Positions 6,988 through 16,177 of a stretch of DNA of 64,000 bases are shown one piece after another. The notes beneath the pieces are model-generated. The model ran no database searches, was not told where the DNA came from, and saw nothing but the letters and a program-made list of their open reading frames with translations. The stretch spans positions 1 to 64,000 of the forward strand of contig JAEUVR010000386.1 of NCBI GenBank assembly GCA_016786785.1, given 5' to 3'. Each line of letters starts with the position of its first letter. The first letter of the stretch is position 1. This DNA comes from Chitinophagaceae bacterium (GTDB taxonomy: Bacteria; Bacteroidota; Bacteroidia; Chitinophagales; Chitinophagaceae). The position numbers were made by a program, and so were the translations under genes.

Positions 6988-9216
6988 TTATTTTTTACCC
7001 TGGCTGATCGGCTGAAGATGAACCGTTAATTTGTTGATCGCCTCCGCTACGGCGTGAATCTCTTCCTGGGCTTTCTCCCATTGGCGCTCTTCAATGGATT
7101 CGCGTATGCCCGGAAGCGTTTTGACGCCATAGCCCGTATACAAACCGGGCGCATAGATAGCATGTTTATACCAGCTTCTTCCGGGAAGTCCTTTCGGCAA
7201 TAGCAATTGTTGTTCTGCCTGGTATAGAACAGCGTTTAACCTCCTGGCGTCTGAATGGGAAGAGATGTCGCTAAATATTTTTTTACCCCCGTCGACGCAT
7301 TGCTGCAATCCGGTCAATGCGTTTTGCAGCGGTGAAAAATCGAGATGGGGCACGGCTCCCTTAAATTCAGGAGCGAGCGTCTTTTGTGTTGGGTCGGCGG
7401 CAAGCGCATAAATATTGTCGGTATGCAATTGTTCCTCTATGAGGGCGGCCTGCCGCATTTCATCGGTCATCCTGATCAGTTGTTTGGCATACTCATCCAC
7501 CGCGCTTACAAGGCCTGTATAATCGAAAGGAAGTATTTCTGCCCCGGCCAGCCGCAGAACGAAGCGGCCAACTGTTTGCGCCAGCGTCACCCCATACAAA
7601 AAGCCCGGGTCTTTAAAACGGCTGTAATGATCGTAAGTGTCATAAATGGAATGGTATTCTCCGCCGCCGCCTTCCCCGCCGTAGCCCAGGTTAAGCGCGG
7701 GGATGCCCGCATGCTGCAGGAAGGCCGTATAGTCTGATCCCGATCCAAGGGGAGACAGCGCTATGCTGTTTTTTGCAGCCGCGTCTTTTTTATCGTTGGT
7801 GGAGGAAGCGCTGGCAGCGTTTTTTGCCAGCTTGCGTTTAAGCACGCTTACATTTGTCTGGGGGTCTGTTACATCCCTGGCTATTTCATTTGTCATTGTC
7901 TGAAAGGCATGCGAGCCTCCTGCGCTTAAAAAGCCGCGGGAGTTGCCGTCGGTGTTAATATATACGATCGCTTTCTGCTGTAGTTCTTTCAGGTTGTCCT
8001 CCACGAATTCGGTAGAACCCAGCATCGCGGGCTCTTCTCCATCCCATGCGCAATAAACGATAGTTCTTTTGGGCCGCCATCCTGTTTGCAGCAAAGCGCC
8101 TATGGCTTTGGCCTCTTCGAGCAGGGAAGCCACGCCGCTGATAGGATCGGCCGCGCCGTTTACCCAGGCGTCGTGATGATTGCCGCGAATGATCCATTCG
8201 TCGGGATATTCGGTTCCCGGGATAGTAGCGATCACATTATAACAGGGAACAATATCCCAGTTGAAGGCAAGCTTCAGCCTTACCTTGGTTTCTCCATCGC
8301 CTATATGATAAGTGAAGGGGAGCGCTCCCTCCCAACCCTTCGGGGCCGCCCTGCCTTCAAGTGAAGAAAGCAGGGGTTGCGCGTCATGATAGCTGATGGG
8401 TAGCGTAGGGATCTTTAAAAGATTGTCTGCCTCGCTACGGTCTATTCTTTTGGCGTCGGCGGTCGATCCGTAAGAGGGAGTGAGCGGATCTCCTATGCGT
8501 ATGGGAAGATCCATTACGCTTCCTCTCTGCACCCCATACTCGTTTTTATAAGCGCCTTTAGGATATACATCCCCGGCGGCATACCCGTCGTCGGCGGGAT
8601 CCGAATAAATGATGCACCCGATAGCGCCATGTTCCTGCGCTACCTTTGGTTTGATGCCCCGCCAGCTGCGCCCGTATTTAGCAATGACTATTTTCCCTTT
8701 TACGTCGACGCCTAACTGCTTCAATGTTTCATAATCTTCGGGAAGCCCGTAATTGACAAATACCAATGCGCCGGTTACGTCGCCATCGGCGCTCCAGGCA
8801 TTGTAAGTCGGCAACTGTCCCTTCTGCCCGCTCGTAGCGTCTTCTTTTAACGCAGGCTCCTTAAGCAGGGCGGTATATTTTTTTGGAGAGGTCATTTCCA
8901 GTATCCTTGTTTTGGGGGTGGGAAACAGCACGTGATAGACGTCCATCCTGACCGTCCATCCATAGTCTTTAAGCTTCTGAAAGATGCTGTCGGCCACGGC
9001 CTTGCTTCCCGGCGACCCAAGATGATGCGGAAAGGCAGACAGGTTCCGGATGACCCCGCCTATATTTTGCGCGCTAAGGGCCGCATCATATTGTTTTTCC
9101 AGCGTTGCCTGCTGCTGCGCCGAGCTGGCGCTGAATCCCGTGATCCCGGGCGTCTGAGCGAAAGAAAACAGATGCCCTCCGGCAATAAGCAGTAAAGAAA
9201 AAATATTTTTTTTCAT
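6988..9216 (-). CDS. M28 family carboxypeptidase, glutamate carboxypeptidase II / PSMA-like
   Basis: The 742-residue secreted protein has a signal peptide (MKKNIFSLLLIAGGHLFSFA), a protease-associated domain (about residues 150-340), an M28 zinc peptidase core, and a C-terminal transferrin-receptor-like dimerisation helix bundle, the full PSMA layout. Zinc and catalytic residues are visible: HHDAWVNGAADP (His, bridging Asp), WDGEEPAMLGSTEF (Glu-Glu pair), INTDGNSRG (Asp) and GEYHSIYDTYD (His). It is expected to trim C-terminal residues, often Glu or Asp, from peptides outside the cytoplasm. The ATG at 9216 is chosen over one nine codons upstream because it starts the signal peptide. It is a monocistronic minus-strand gene, divergent from the lipoprotein at 9409. 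Confidence 0.93.
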   Translation of the reverse strand: MKKNIFSLLLIAGGHLFSFAQTPGITGFSASSAQQQATLEKQYDAALSAQNIGGVIRNLSAFPHHLGSPGSKAVADSIFQKLKDYGWTVRMDVYHVLFPTPKTRILEMTSPKKYTALLKEPALKEDATSGQKGQLPTYNAWSADGDVTGALVFVNYGLPEDYETLKQLGVDVKGKIVIAKYGRSWRGIKPKVAQEHGAIGCIIYSDPADDGYAAGDVYPKGAYKNEYGVQRGSVMDLPIRIGDPLTPSYGSTADAKRIDRSEADNLLKIPTLPISYHDAQPLLSSLEGRAAPKGWEGALPFTYHIGDGETKVRLKLAFNWDIVPCYNVIATIPGTEYPDEWIIRGNHHDAWVNGAADPISGVASLLEEAKAIGALLQTGWRPKRTIVYCAWDGEEPAMLGSTEFVEDNLKELQQKAIVYINTDGNSRGFLSAGGSHAFQTMTNEIARDVTDPQTNVSVLKRKLAKNAASASSTNDKKDAAAKNSIALSPLGSGSDYTAFLQHAGIPALNLGYGGEGGGGEYHSIYDTYDHYSRFKDPGFLYGVTLAQTVGRFVLRLAGAEILPFDYTGLVSAVDEYAKQLIRMTDEMRQAALIEEQLHTDNIYALAADPTQKTLAPEFKGAVPHLDFSPLQNALTGLQQCVDGGKKIFSDISSHSDARRLNAVLYQAEQQLLLPKGLPGRSWYKHAIYAPGLYTGYGVKTLPGIRESIEERQWEKAQEEIHAVAEAINKLTVHLQPISQGKK

Positions 9217-9408
9217 ATTTGACCGTTGAATGTTATCCAGCATTGCTGTTTTGGGTATCTAATATCCGCAAAAAAATATAAAGACCTGTTCTTTTCTTAG
9301 ATTTACTTAGCATATCCGGAAATACCGGTTCGCAGACGCGTCCTGCCCTGGCCTCAGGAATAGCCGGCGCTATAGATGAATCCTTTTAACTATATAAAAA
9401 TGAACGGT

Positions 9409-10371
9409 ATGAAATTATCGACTTGCATATTTTTTTTTGGGCTTGTATGGGGGCTGACAGGCTGCGGCAACAATCAGCAAAATGCGGCGGCGGATAAAGA
9501 AGCATTCCCGGCTGAACTGGTTAAGTTCATCCCTTATCAAAACAATCCCGTTTTTTCCGGTTCCGGCGCCGAAACCTGGGATAAAAAAATCAGGGAGCGG
9601 GGGTATATTTTATTTGAAGACAGCGTATATAAGATGTGGTATACGGGATACAATAATGCATTAAGCGATCAAATGTTCTTAGGGTACGCGACATCGCGCG
9701 ATGGCGTCAACTGGGTCAGGGATTCGACAAATCCTGTGTTCAACGAAAAATGGACGGAAGATATGTTTGTTTTTAAGGATGGAGGAAGGTATTTTATGTA
9801 TGCTGAAGGAAAAAATGATATTGCTCATCACCTTAGTTCTGACGATGGCATACGCTGGCAGGAACAGGGCGACCTGGTCATTCAGCAAGTAAACGGCGAT
9901 ACTATTCCCGGACCTTATGGAACGCCTGTCGTTTGGGTTGAAAACGGGAAATGGCATCTTTTTTATGAAAGGATGGATGCAGGCATCTGGCTCGCTGTTT
10001 CGGAAGACCGTATCCGGTGGAAAAATGTCAGCGATGAACCGGTGATCAAATTAGGACCCTCCGCCTATGATGCGGGCGCTGTTGCCGCCAATCAGGTGAT
10101 TAAATATAAGGGGCGGTATTATATGTATTATCATGCTTCATCGGATCCGGATTGGGCAAAGCCGGGATCGAACGCGTTATGGTCTTCTAATGTGGCCATG
10201 TCTGTCGATTTGCTCCACTGGACCAAATACCCGCTTAATCCGATAGTGGAAGGCGATCATTCGAGCCCCATCCTGGTTTTTGACGGAGCGCAGCCCCGGT
10301 TGTATACCATGCATAACGAGGTATGGCTGTATTTTCCGGAAAAAGACGGCATAAATGATCATAAACCTTAA
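9409..10371 (+). CDS. five-bladed beta-propeller glycosidase-like lipoprotein (GH43/GH32-type fold)
   Basis: The 320-residue lipoprotein has the lipobox LTGC with Cys19. The body shows repeated propeller blades in which a strand is followed by a D-x-x-x-W turn: ATSRDGVNWVRD, LSSDDGIRWQEQ, AVSEDRIRWKN and AMSVDLLHWTKYPLNPIVEG. This pattern is shared by GH43, GH32, GH117 and GH130-like proteins, so the exact glycosidase family is uncertain. It is followed by the heparinase II/III-like gene after only 10 bp, so the two are probably cotranscribed and act on the same acidic glycan at the cell surface. The ATG at 9409 is taken since it begins the signal peptide; in-frame ATGs also lie at 9376 and 9400. 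Confidence 0.78.
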   Translation: MKLSTCIFFFGLVWGLTGCGNNQQNAAADKEAFPAELVKFIPYQNNPVFSGSGAETWDKKIRERGYILFEDSVYKMWYTGYNNALSDQMFLGYATSRDGVNWVRDSTNPVFNEKWTEDMFVFKDGGRYFMYAEGKNDIAHHLSSDDGIRWQEQGDLVIQQVNGDTIPGPYGTPVVWVENGKWHLFYERMDAGIWLAVSEDRIRWKNVSDEPVIKLGPSAYDAGAVAANQVIKYKGRYYMYYHASSDPDWAKPGSNALWSSNVAMSVDLLHWTKYPLNPIVEGDHSSPILVFDGAQPRLYTMHNEVWLYFPEKDGINDHKP

Positions 10372-10381
10372 TCATCCATAT

Positions 10382-12322
10382 ATGAACTGCTTATTAAAAA
10401 TTTTTTCGCTGTCGTTATGGTTATTAAGCGCTCTTGTTGCAACAGGACAACGTAATATCCTGATCAACGAGATGAACAGGGTAGGATTGGAGCATCTGGC
10501 TGCTGCTGCCGAGGATTACCGGCCATTTCCGCGCTATAACGACAGGAGCGGCTGGGAGACCGTCCCCAAAGCGCATAAGGAAAATCTTATCGCAAAAGCC
10601 GAGGCCTACCTGAATTACGACTGGGCGCCTTTGCCGGCTACGGTATTTCTCGAGTATTCGAAGAATGGCAACCGGTCTCATTTTGAAAATATCCAGTTCA
10701 AAAGAAGAAACGTTTTATCAACGCTTATGCTTGCCGAATGCCTGGAGCATAAGGGGAGGTTTCTGGAAAATATTGTGAATGGCGTTTGGGCGACCTGCGA
10801 AGAATCGTTTTGGGGCGTTCCGGCGCATATTTCCATGCAAAAGGATGGCAAGCCGGGATTGCCTGATGTGGCAGAACCTATCGTGGATCTTTTTGCCGCT
10901 GAAACAGGCAGCCTCCTGTCCTGGGCGTATTATTTGCTTCGGGAGCCATTAGACAGCGTTTCACCGCTTATCAGCGACCGGATCGTTTATGAAGTGAATA
11001 GGAGGATCTTATCTCCGAACCTCGAGCGTAATGATTTCTGGTGGATGGGGTATAATCATATCGAGGTCAATAACTGGAATCCCTGGATATGTTCCAACTG
11101 GTTAATAGCCGCCTCGTTGGTTGAACAGGATAAGGAAAAAAAGAAAAAGGCGCTTCACAAGATCGCCGAATGCCTGGATCATTTTTTAAACGACTATCCG
11201 GATGACGGAGGTTGCGATGAGGGGCCTTCCTACTGGGATAGGGCGGGAGGCGCGCTGTTCGATTGCCTCGAATGGTTATATGGCGCCAGCAAGGGCGATT
11301 ATAATGTATTCAATAATCAGTTGGTAAAAAATATTGGCGCTTATATTTATTATGCGCATATCGATAAGGATTATTTTATCGACTTTGCCGACGCTTCGGC
11401 ACGGGTTAACATAAACCCGACGCTTGTATATAATTTCGGGAAAAGAACAGGCAATCAGGAGTTGATGAGCCTGGGCGCATATGCGGCTTCAACGCAAAAA
11501 ATAGAAGAAGGAAAGATAAATGGCAATCTTTACCACATGGGCATTGCCCTGCTCAATGCCCGGGAATTGATGGGAGCGGAAAAACGCGATTTACAACCGA
11601 AGGATTTCTGGCTTCCTGATCTTCAGGTTTTTGGGGCCCGGCAAAAGCAGGGCAGCGCCGAAGGTTTCTTTCTTGCAGGCAAGGGGGGGCACAATGCCGA
11701 AAGCCATAATCATAACGACGTAGGCAATTTTATTCTCTATTACGATGGCAAGCCTGTTATTATTGATATAGGCGTAGAGACCTACACTTCGAAAACATTC
11801 AGCGCGAATAGATATGATATATGGACCATGCGATCGGAATACCATAACCTACCTACCATTAACGGGTATGAACAATCGCCCGGAAAGGAGTACGCGGCTA
11901 AGGATGTATTATTCAAAGCGGGAAACAAGGAGGCTGTTTTTTCGCTGGATATTGCGGGGGCATACCCCCAGGAAGCGGGCGTACAGAAATGGGACCGGAA
12001 ACTGATACTGAAAAGAAGCGGAGCGTTTCAACTGGTCGACGATTATGCATTAAAAGCGGTTACAGGAGAGCTTTTTTTTACCTTAATAACGCCCTGTCTG
12101 CCCGTGGTGAAAGACGGAAAGCTGGTTCTTCAGGGAGATGGATTCGAAGCGATAATACCATACGACAAAAACAAGATGGAACTGGCAACAGAAGAAAAAA
12201 AGATAGAAGACGAACGGTTAAAACATTCATGGAAAGATAAATTGTACCGGATAAAATTTATGCTGAAAAGCCCCAGGCAGAAAGATACCCTCGGGCTGAC
12301 CATTAAAGCAGTTAAGCGTTAG
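10382..12322 (+). CDS. heparinase II/III family polysaccharide lyase
   Basis: The 646-residue secreted protein has a signal peptide (MNCLLKIFSLSLWLLSALVA), an alpha-helical toroid in the first 380 residues with the motif DDGGCDEGPSYWDRAG, and a C-terminal beta-sandwich starting near GGHNAESHNHNDVGNF, whose HNHND set is the family hallmark for the metal/active-site region. Such lyases cleave uronic-acid-containing polysaccharides by beta-elimination in the periplasm or at the surface. An earlier in-frame start at 10355 would overlap the upstream lipoprotein and lacks a signal, so 10382 is preferred. The stop codon overlaps the end of the convergent hypothetical gene by 11 bp. Confidence 0.88.
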   Translation: MNCLLKIFSLSLWLLSALVATGQRNILINEMNRVGLEHLAAAAEDYRPFPRYNDRSGWETVPKAHKENLIAKAEAYLNYDWAPLPATVFLEYSKNGNRSHFENIQFKRRNVLSTLMLAECLEHKGRFLENIVNGVWATCEESFWGVPAHISMQKDGKPGLPDVAEPIVDLFAAETGSLLSWAYYLLREPLDSVSPLISDRIVYEVNRRILSPNLERNDFWWMGYNHIEVNNWNPWICSNWLIAASLVEQDKEKKKKALHKIAECLDHFLNDYPDDGGCDEGPSYWDRAGGALFDCLEWLYGASKGDYNVFNNQLVKNIGAYIYYAHIDKDYFIDFADASARVNINPTLVYNFGKRTGNQELMSLGAYAASTQKIEEGKINGNLYHMGIALLNARELMGAEKRDLQPKDFWLPDLQVFGARQKQGSAEGFFLAGKGGHNAESHNHNDVGNFILYYDGKPVIIDIGVETYTSKTFSANRYDIWTMRSEYHNLPTINGYEQSPGKEYAAKDVLFKAGNKEAVFSLDIAGAYPQEAGVQKWDRKLILKRSGAFQLVDDYALKAVTGELFFTLITPCLPVVKDGKLVLQGDGFEAIIPYDKNKMELATEEKKIEDERLKHSWKDKLYRIKFMLKSPRQKDTLGLTIKAVKR

Positions 12323-12764
12323 GCGGCCGCCGGCTATTTTTATCCAGCATTTGTTTTATTCTTTTAAGATCGGTTATTTCCGTTGGCGAGAGCAATTCGT
12401 TGTTTTCATATTTTGATTTGAGAAAAAGCGCTCTTTTATGGTTGGGATAGGCGGTTAGGATAGCTTCGATAAGCAATCCGGTATCCTTATCCTTTTCATA
12501 TAGGGGAGCCGGTTTAGGAAGAGGAGACCGGTCTTTTGTCGGCATTTTTTTGATAATCGCTTCCAGCGCGGCCAGTTTCCCGGGAGGCATATCTTCTATC
12601 TGGGAAGCCTTGTCATATAAGCCCTGCAATTGTTTTTTGCTCATACTTCCCCATTTGAGATAATGTTTGTACAAACCTATAATGAAAGACGAAACAGGGA
12701 AAGCCATTATACAATCCTCGAGTACGGCGTTGATCATATCTAATGGCGGCTTTTTTTTCTTCAT
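12312..12764 (-). CDS. hypothetical protein
   Basis: The 150-residue protein is Lys-rich and predicted cytosolic, with no signal or membrane helix beyond one moderately hydrophobic stretch (IMAFPVSSFIIGLYKHYL). The N-terminus MKKKKPPLDMINAVLEDCI and the C-terminal helix SPTEITDLKRIKQMLDKN suggest an all-helical fold. I do not recognise the family. Coding status is supported by its length, coherent amino-acid composition and placement between minus-strand genes. Its last 11 bases overlap the end of the convergent lyase gene. No function can be assigned. Confidence 0.6.
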   Translation of the reverse strand: MKKKKPPLDMINAVLEDCIMAFPVSSFIIGLYKHYLKWGSMSKKQLQGLYDKASQIEDMPPGKLAALEAIIKKMPTKDRSPLPKPAPLYEKDKDTGLLIEAILTAYPNHKRALFLKSKYENNELLSPTEITDLKRIKQMLDKNSRRPPNA

Positions 12765-12836
12765 ATCTGCGGAGGTATTTAGGGGATCTGTTTTTTATTG
12801 CTGAACATTACGGGATCAATTTTTTCTTTATGAGCG

Positions 12837-13730
12837 CTAGGCGATCGCTTTTCTCTTTCTGAGAATACCTAAGTTAAAAATTACCACGGAAAAAAGGATG
12901 ATCAGGTAGGCGATGACCTGCGAACCGTTAATGGGCTCCTTATAGTAGCCGATAGCCACTATAAAATTGATCAGCGGGTTAATATACAGGAGGATTCCCA
13001 TTACGGACGACTTCAGTCCCTTGAGCGCATAAAGATTGAGCAATAAGGGAATAATGGTGTATACAACGGCAATGATGAGAATGAATACATAAAAAGAGGT
13101 TTCCGTCGGGACCGCTCCCCGGTATTCAGGATAGAACGGCAGCAGCAGGATGGCGGAGAAGCCGATCTGGACGGCCAGAATCAGGAATTTGTCGAGCTGA
13201 TCATTTTTGGGTTGAGTTACTAGATACAGCGCATAGGATAACGCAACGATCAGGCTGTATAACAGATCGGAGAACTTGTGGGTAGACAGGATAGCGCAGC
13301 TGATTATGCTTAATCCAACAGCAATCCATTGTGCGAGGGATAATTTTTCTTTTAAGAGCAAGGAGGCGAGCAGGGTAGTAAGGATAGGGCATATTATATA
13401 GGCGAAGGAAGCCGCTTTTATGCTTACATGGTTCATTACATAGATGAAAAAAAACCAGTTGGCCATTAATAAGACGCCCCCGCCCAAAACCTGGACAATC
13501 GTTTTATTTCTCTGTTGTCGCGGCATCTGTAAAAGCAGGGTTTTGGTTTCCCTCAGAATACGCGGCCTGATAAAAATATTAATGAATGCCATTATACCTC
13601 CTGCCATAAACACGCGGTAGAAAAAAATATCGAGCGAGGGATAATGGTCGATAGGCTTTAATACAAAACCAAAAAAGCCCCAGATCACAAAAGCTGTAAT
13701 GGCTGCCGCGTAATATTTAGTATTGTTCAT
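12837..13730 (-). CDS. EamA/RarD-family permease
   Basis: The 297-residue inner-membrane protein has about ten predicted helices in two five-helix EamA repeats. The N-terminal helix with FVIWGFFGFVLKPIDHYPS, followed by FFYRVFMAGG, resembles the RarD branch of the drug/metabolite transporter superfamily; the second repeat ends near LLYINPLINFIVAIGYYKEP, a typical EamA finish. The substrate is unknown; relatives export amino acids or other small metabolites. The ATG at 13730 starts directly at the first helix. The gene is transcribed alone, divergent from the amidohydrolase gene. Confidence 0.9.
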   Translation of the reverse strand: MNNTKYYAAAITAFVIWGFFGFVLKPIDHYPSLDIFFYRVFMAGGIMAFINIFIRPRILRETKTLLLQMPRQQRNKTIVQVLGGGVLLMANWFFFIYVMNHVSIKAASFAYIICPILTTLLASLLLKEKLSLAQWIAVGLSIISCAILSTHKFSDLLYSLIVALSYALYLVTQPKNDQLDKFLILAVQIGFSAILLLPFYPEYRGAVPTETSFYVFILIIAVVYTIIPLLLNLYALKGLKSSVMGILLYINPLINFIVAIGYYKEPINGSQVIAYLIILFSVVIFNLGILRKRKAIA

Positions 13731-13953
13731 TATGATGGCGCCGGTCCGCCTGTTTTTGAAGGAGGGTGCTAATGTACGTCGAATGGACGAACATACCTTT
13801 GTTTTAAACGGGCTCGCTCAGTCTTACCCTATTGTAACATTAGCGGCGGCGCCGGTCGCCGAAATATTCCTCTCGCCGGTAGTGTATTTGCAGCTGAGTT
13901 ATATATTTGCAAGGTTGCCCTGCTAAAGGCGGTTGTCAATCTTAATCCTTATT

Positions 13954-15354
13954 ATGAGCATGCATAAAATAAACCTGTATTCCCTGCGGATCACTCCCGC
14001 CCTGATAGCTGTTTTTTTGGCGAGCGGCGTTGCGCTCAGCTCTTGCGATACCAGGCAAAGCGTGTTGCGCAACAGGCAGAAGCAGGCGATCCGGGAAGTC
14101 AACGCCCGCGAAATACCTGTCGGCAATAAGCCTATTGCCATAATAGGCGCCCTGGTAATTGATGGAAATGGCGACGCGCCGATGGAGAATGGATGCGTTA
14201 TTGTCAGCGAGGGAAAGATCTCTGCGATAGGCATTACGGGCGAGATCAAGATCCCTGACGGCGCCGAAGTGGTAGACGCCCAGGGCATGACCTTGTTGCC
14301 CGGTTTTATTGACGCTCATTTTCATCTCGACCGGGTCAAGGATCTGCCTGCTAAATTTTTGCAGCATGGCGTAACCTCGCTAAGGGATCCCGGCGCCTGG
14401 ATAGAAGCGTATGATGAGGAACGCAGATCAGGCAGGCAGATGCCCAGGCTCTTTCTTTCGGGGCCTCATCTGGATATGTTTCCTCCGGCCTATCCCAATG
14501 ACGCTTATATTGTAAGAGACGCTACCGAAGCGGCGAACCAGGTCCATAGAATGATTGATTCAGGCGCTACGGTAATAAAGATATATTTCCGGCTTCCCCC
14601 GGATATTATCCGGGCAATCTGCGAAGCGGCTCATAGTCGCGGTATCCCGGTTACCGCCCATCTCGAAACAACGGAAGCGATGGAAGCGATTGAAGCAGGG
14701 CTGGATGGCGTGGAGCATATTACTTCCTTTGGATTATCGCTTATCTCCCAATGGGAGGGAGAGAAATATCGTCGCGCAGTGCTGGCAGACAACAATGCAA
14801 GGAAGCAGGGACGTTATGAGGTTTGGAAATTGATCGACCCCGATGGTCCTATGGCGGATTCATTGGCGCGGTTTCTCGTTAAGAAGGGAACCTTTGTTAC
14901 GCCTACGTTGGGGCCTTTCGAATACCGATTGCCTCAGCCAATAAAAAATGGCGGAGATACTTCTGCCTTACATCAGTTTGAATCCGATAAGCAGGAGCCC
15001 GATAGCGCCCGGTGGATGGGCTTTAACCGGATGAAGGCGTTAACGGCAAAGCTACGGAAGAGCGGCGTGGCTATTGTAGTAGGATCGCATTCTATGATTC
15101 CTTATGCCGAAGAGGGATGGGCATACCAGCGGGAAATGGAATTGCTTGTAGAAAGCGGCCTCAGCAATGCAGAAGTGATCGTTGCCGCTACGATGGAGAA
15201 TGCCCGTTTCTTTGGCGTTGCCGATAAGCTGGGAAGTATCAACGAGGGTAAAATTGCCGATCTGGTACTGTTGAAAGGAAATCCGCTGATCAATATCAGC
15301 GACGCGCGAAACATTGAACGGGTAATGCTTAACGGCGCCTGGGTGCCCCGCTGA
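13954..15354 (+). CDS. amidohydrolase-family lipoprotein
   Basis: The 466-residue protein has a lipoprotein signal ending VALSSC (Cys31), then a small beta-sandwich and the amidohydrolase TIM barrel of imidazolonepropionase-like type. Metal ligands seen are FHF-type His122/His124 in DAHFHLD, Lys209 in VIKIYF (possibly carbamylated), His236 in TAHLETT and His255 in GVEHIT. The position that normally holds the catalytic aspartate (G-T-D) reads G-S-H here (His379). The C-terminal NEGKIADLVLLKGNPL closes the sandwich as usual. It probably hydrolyses a cyclic amide or dipeptide-like compound in the periplasm. The start is at the ATG at 13954; a TTG at 13933 is in frame but less likely. Confidence 0.88.
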   Translation: MSMHKINLYSLRITPALIAVFLASGVALSSCDTRQSVLRNRQKQAIREVNAREIPVGNKPIAIIGALVIDGNGDAPMENGCVIVSEGKISAIGITGEIKIPDGAEVVDAQGMTLLPGFIDAHFHLDRVKDLPAKFLQHGVTSLRDPGAWIEAYDEERRSGRQMPRLFLSGPHLDMFPPAYPNDAYIVRDATEAANQVHRMIDSGATVIKIYFRLPPDIIRAICEAAHSRGIPVTAHLETTEAMEAIEAGLDGVEHITSFGLSLISQWEGEKYRRAVLADNNARKQGRYEVWKLIDPDGPMADSLARFLVKKGTFVTPTLGPFEYRLPQPIKNGGDTSALHQFESDKQEPDSARWMGFNRMKALTAKLRKSGVAIVVGSHSMIPYAEEGWAYQREMELLVESGLSNAEVIVAATMENARFFGVADKLGSINEGKIADLVLLKGNPLINISDARNIERVMLNGAWVPR

Positions 15355-15415
15355 TCCGCGTTGATCTTCTTCTTCATGCATCTGTATCAGCATTCGGGTC
15401 GGGTTTTCTCTCAGC

Positions 15416-16177
15416 CTATTCGTACAGGCTGTCGATGTTAGCGTCTGACAATTCAATGAATAACCCCGCTATTTTTGCAGCAACCGCTTTAAAAAATCTT
15501 TCTCCCTTTTCTTTGCTTGCCAGCCTGGGGTCGCCGATACCGGTGTCTTTGGTTACCTCTGCCCATCGGCGTTCGGCCCACGCCCAGCCTTCGGAAAGAG
15601 CCTTTATCTTACTCTTTTTTTCATGACCGTCCCCTGCTTCTGAAAGAGGTAGGGCAAGATCGGGCGCTAAATGAAGGATCATGCTGGTTTCCATTTCATC
15701 GGCATGGTCGCCCGTGATCTCGAAGTATTCAGCGCCTTTAACCGCCTGAAACCAATTGCAGGTAGTCAGGAACATCTTGGGGAAGCGCAGGCCCAGCTCG
15801 CGGATCATGGACCTGAAATCGTTTCCTCCATGCCCGTTCAGGATAAGTAATTTATAGATTCCCTGCCGGTTTAGCACTTCAATGATGTCTGAGAGGATGG
15901 CATATTGGGTGCTGGGGTTTAAGTTGATATCAAGCTTAATGTCCTTTTGAGCGGTATTCACGCCGAAGGGGATGGTCGGCAGCACAATGAGCTTAGCGCC
16001 TTTTTCCGAAGCGATCCTCGCCGCTTCCGCAGCGACATGGTCGGCCTCGATCACATCGGTTGCATACGGAAGATGATAGTTATGCGCTTCCGTAGCGCCC
16101 CAGGGCAGCACGGCCAGTTCTATGTGTTTGTCTTTGATCTCTTTCCAGTTTGTTTCAGCTAATAAATAATGCCTCAT
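15416..16177 (-). CDS. creatininase-family amidohydrolase
   Basis: The 253-residue cytosolic protein has all creatininase metal-site signatures: LPWGATEAHNYHLPYATD (Glu30, His32, Asp41), the central LLILNGHGGND loop, and GDHADEMETS with the bridging His and Glu. The family opens small lactams or amides, such as creatinine or the formamide of a riboflavin precursor; the exact substrate is not visible. It converges on the amidohydrolase gene with a 61-bp gap, and both may serve nitrogen scavenging. The ATG at 16177 is used; an upstream in-frame start at 16207 adds residues not typical of the family. Confidence 0.9.
   Translation of the reverse strand: MRHYLLAETNWKEIKDKHIELAVLPWGATEAHNYHLPYATDVIEADHVAAEAARIASEKGAKLIVLPTIPFGVNTAQKDIKLDINLNPSTQYAILSDIIEVLNRQGIYKLLILNGHGGNDFRSMIRELGLRFPKMFLTTCNWFQAVKGAEYFEITGDHADEMETSMILHLAPDLALPLSEAGDGHEKKSKIKALSEGWAWAERRWAEVTKDTGIGDPRLASKEKGERFFKAVAAKIAGLFIELSDANIDSLYE

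Noticed and set aside
13736-13857. repeated GGCGCCGGTC 10-mers as regulatory sites
   Set aside because: GGCGCC-type words are common throughout this genome, so the repeat is not informative.
13723-13926. 67-codon plus-strand frame between the permease and amidohydrolase genes
   Set aside because: It overlaps the start of the permease gene and has no recognisable composition or motif.
15052-15456. minus-strand frames across the amidohydrolase end
   Set aside because: They are antisense shadows of a well-supported gene.
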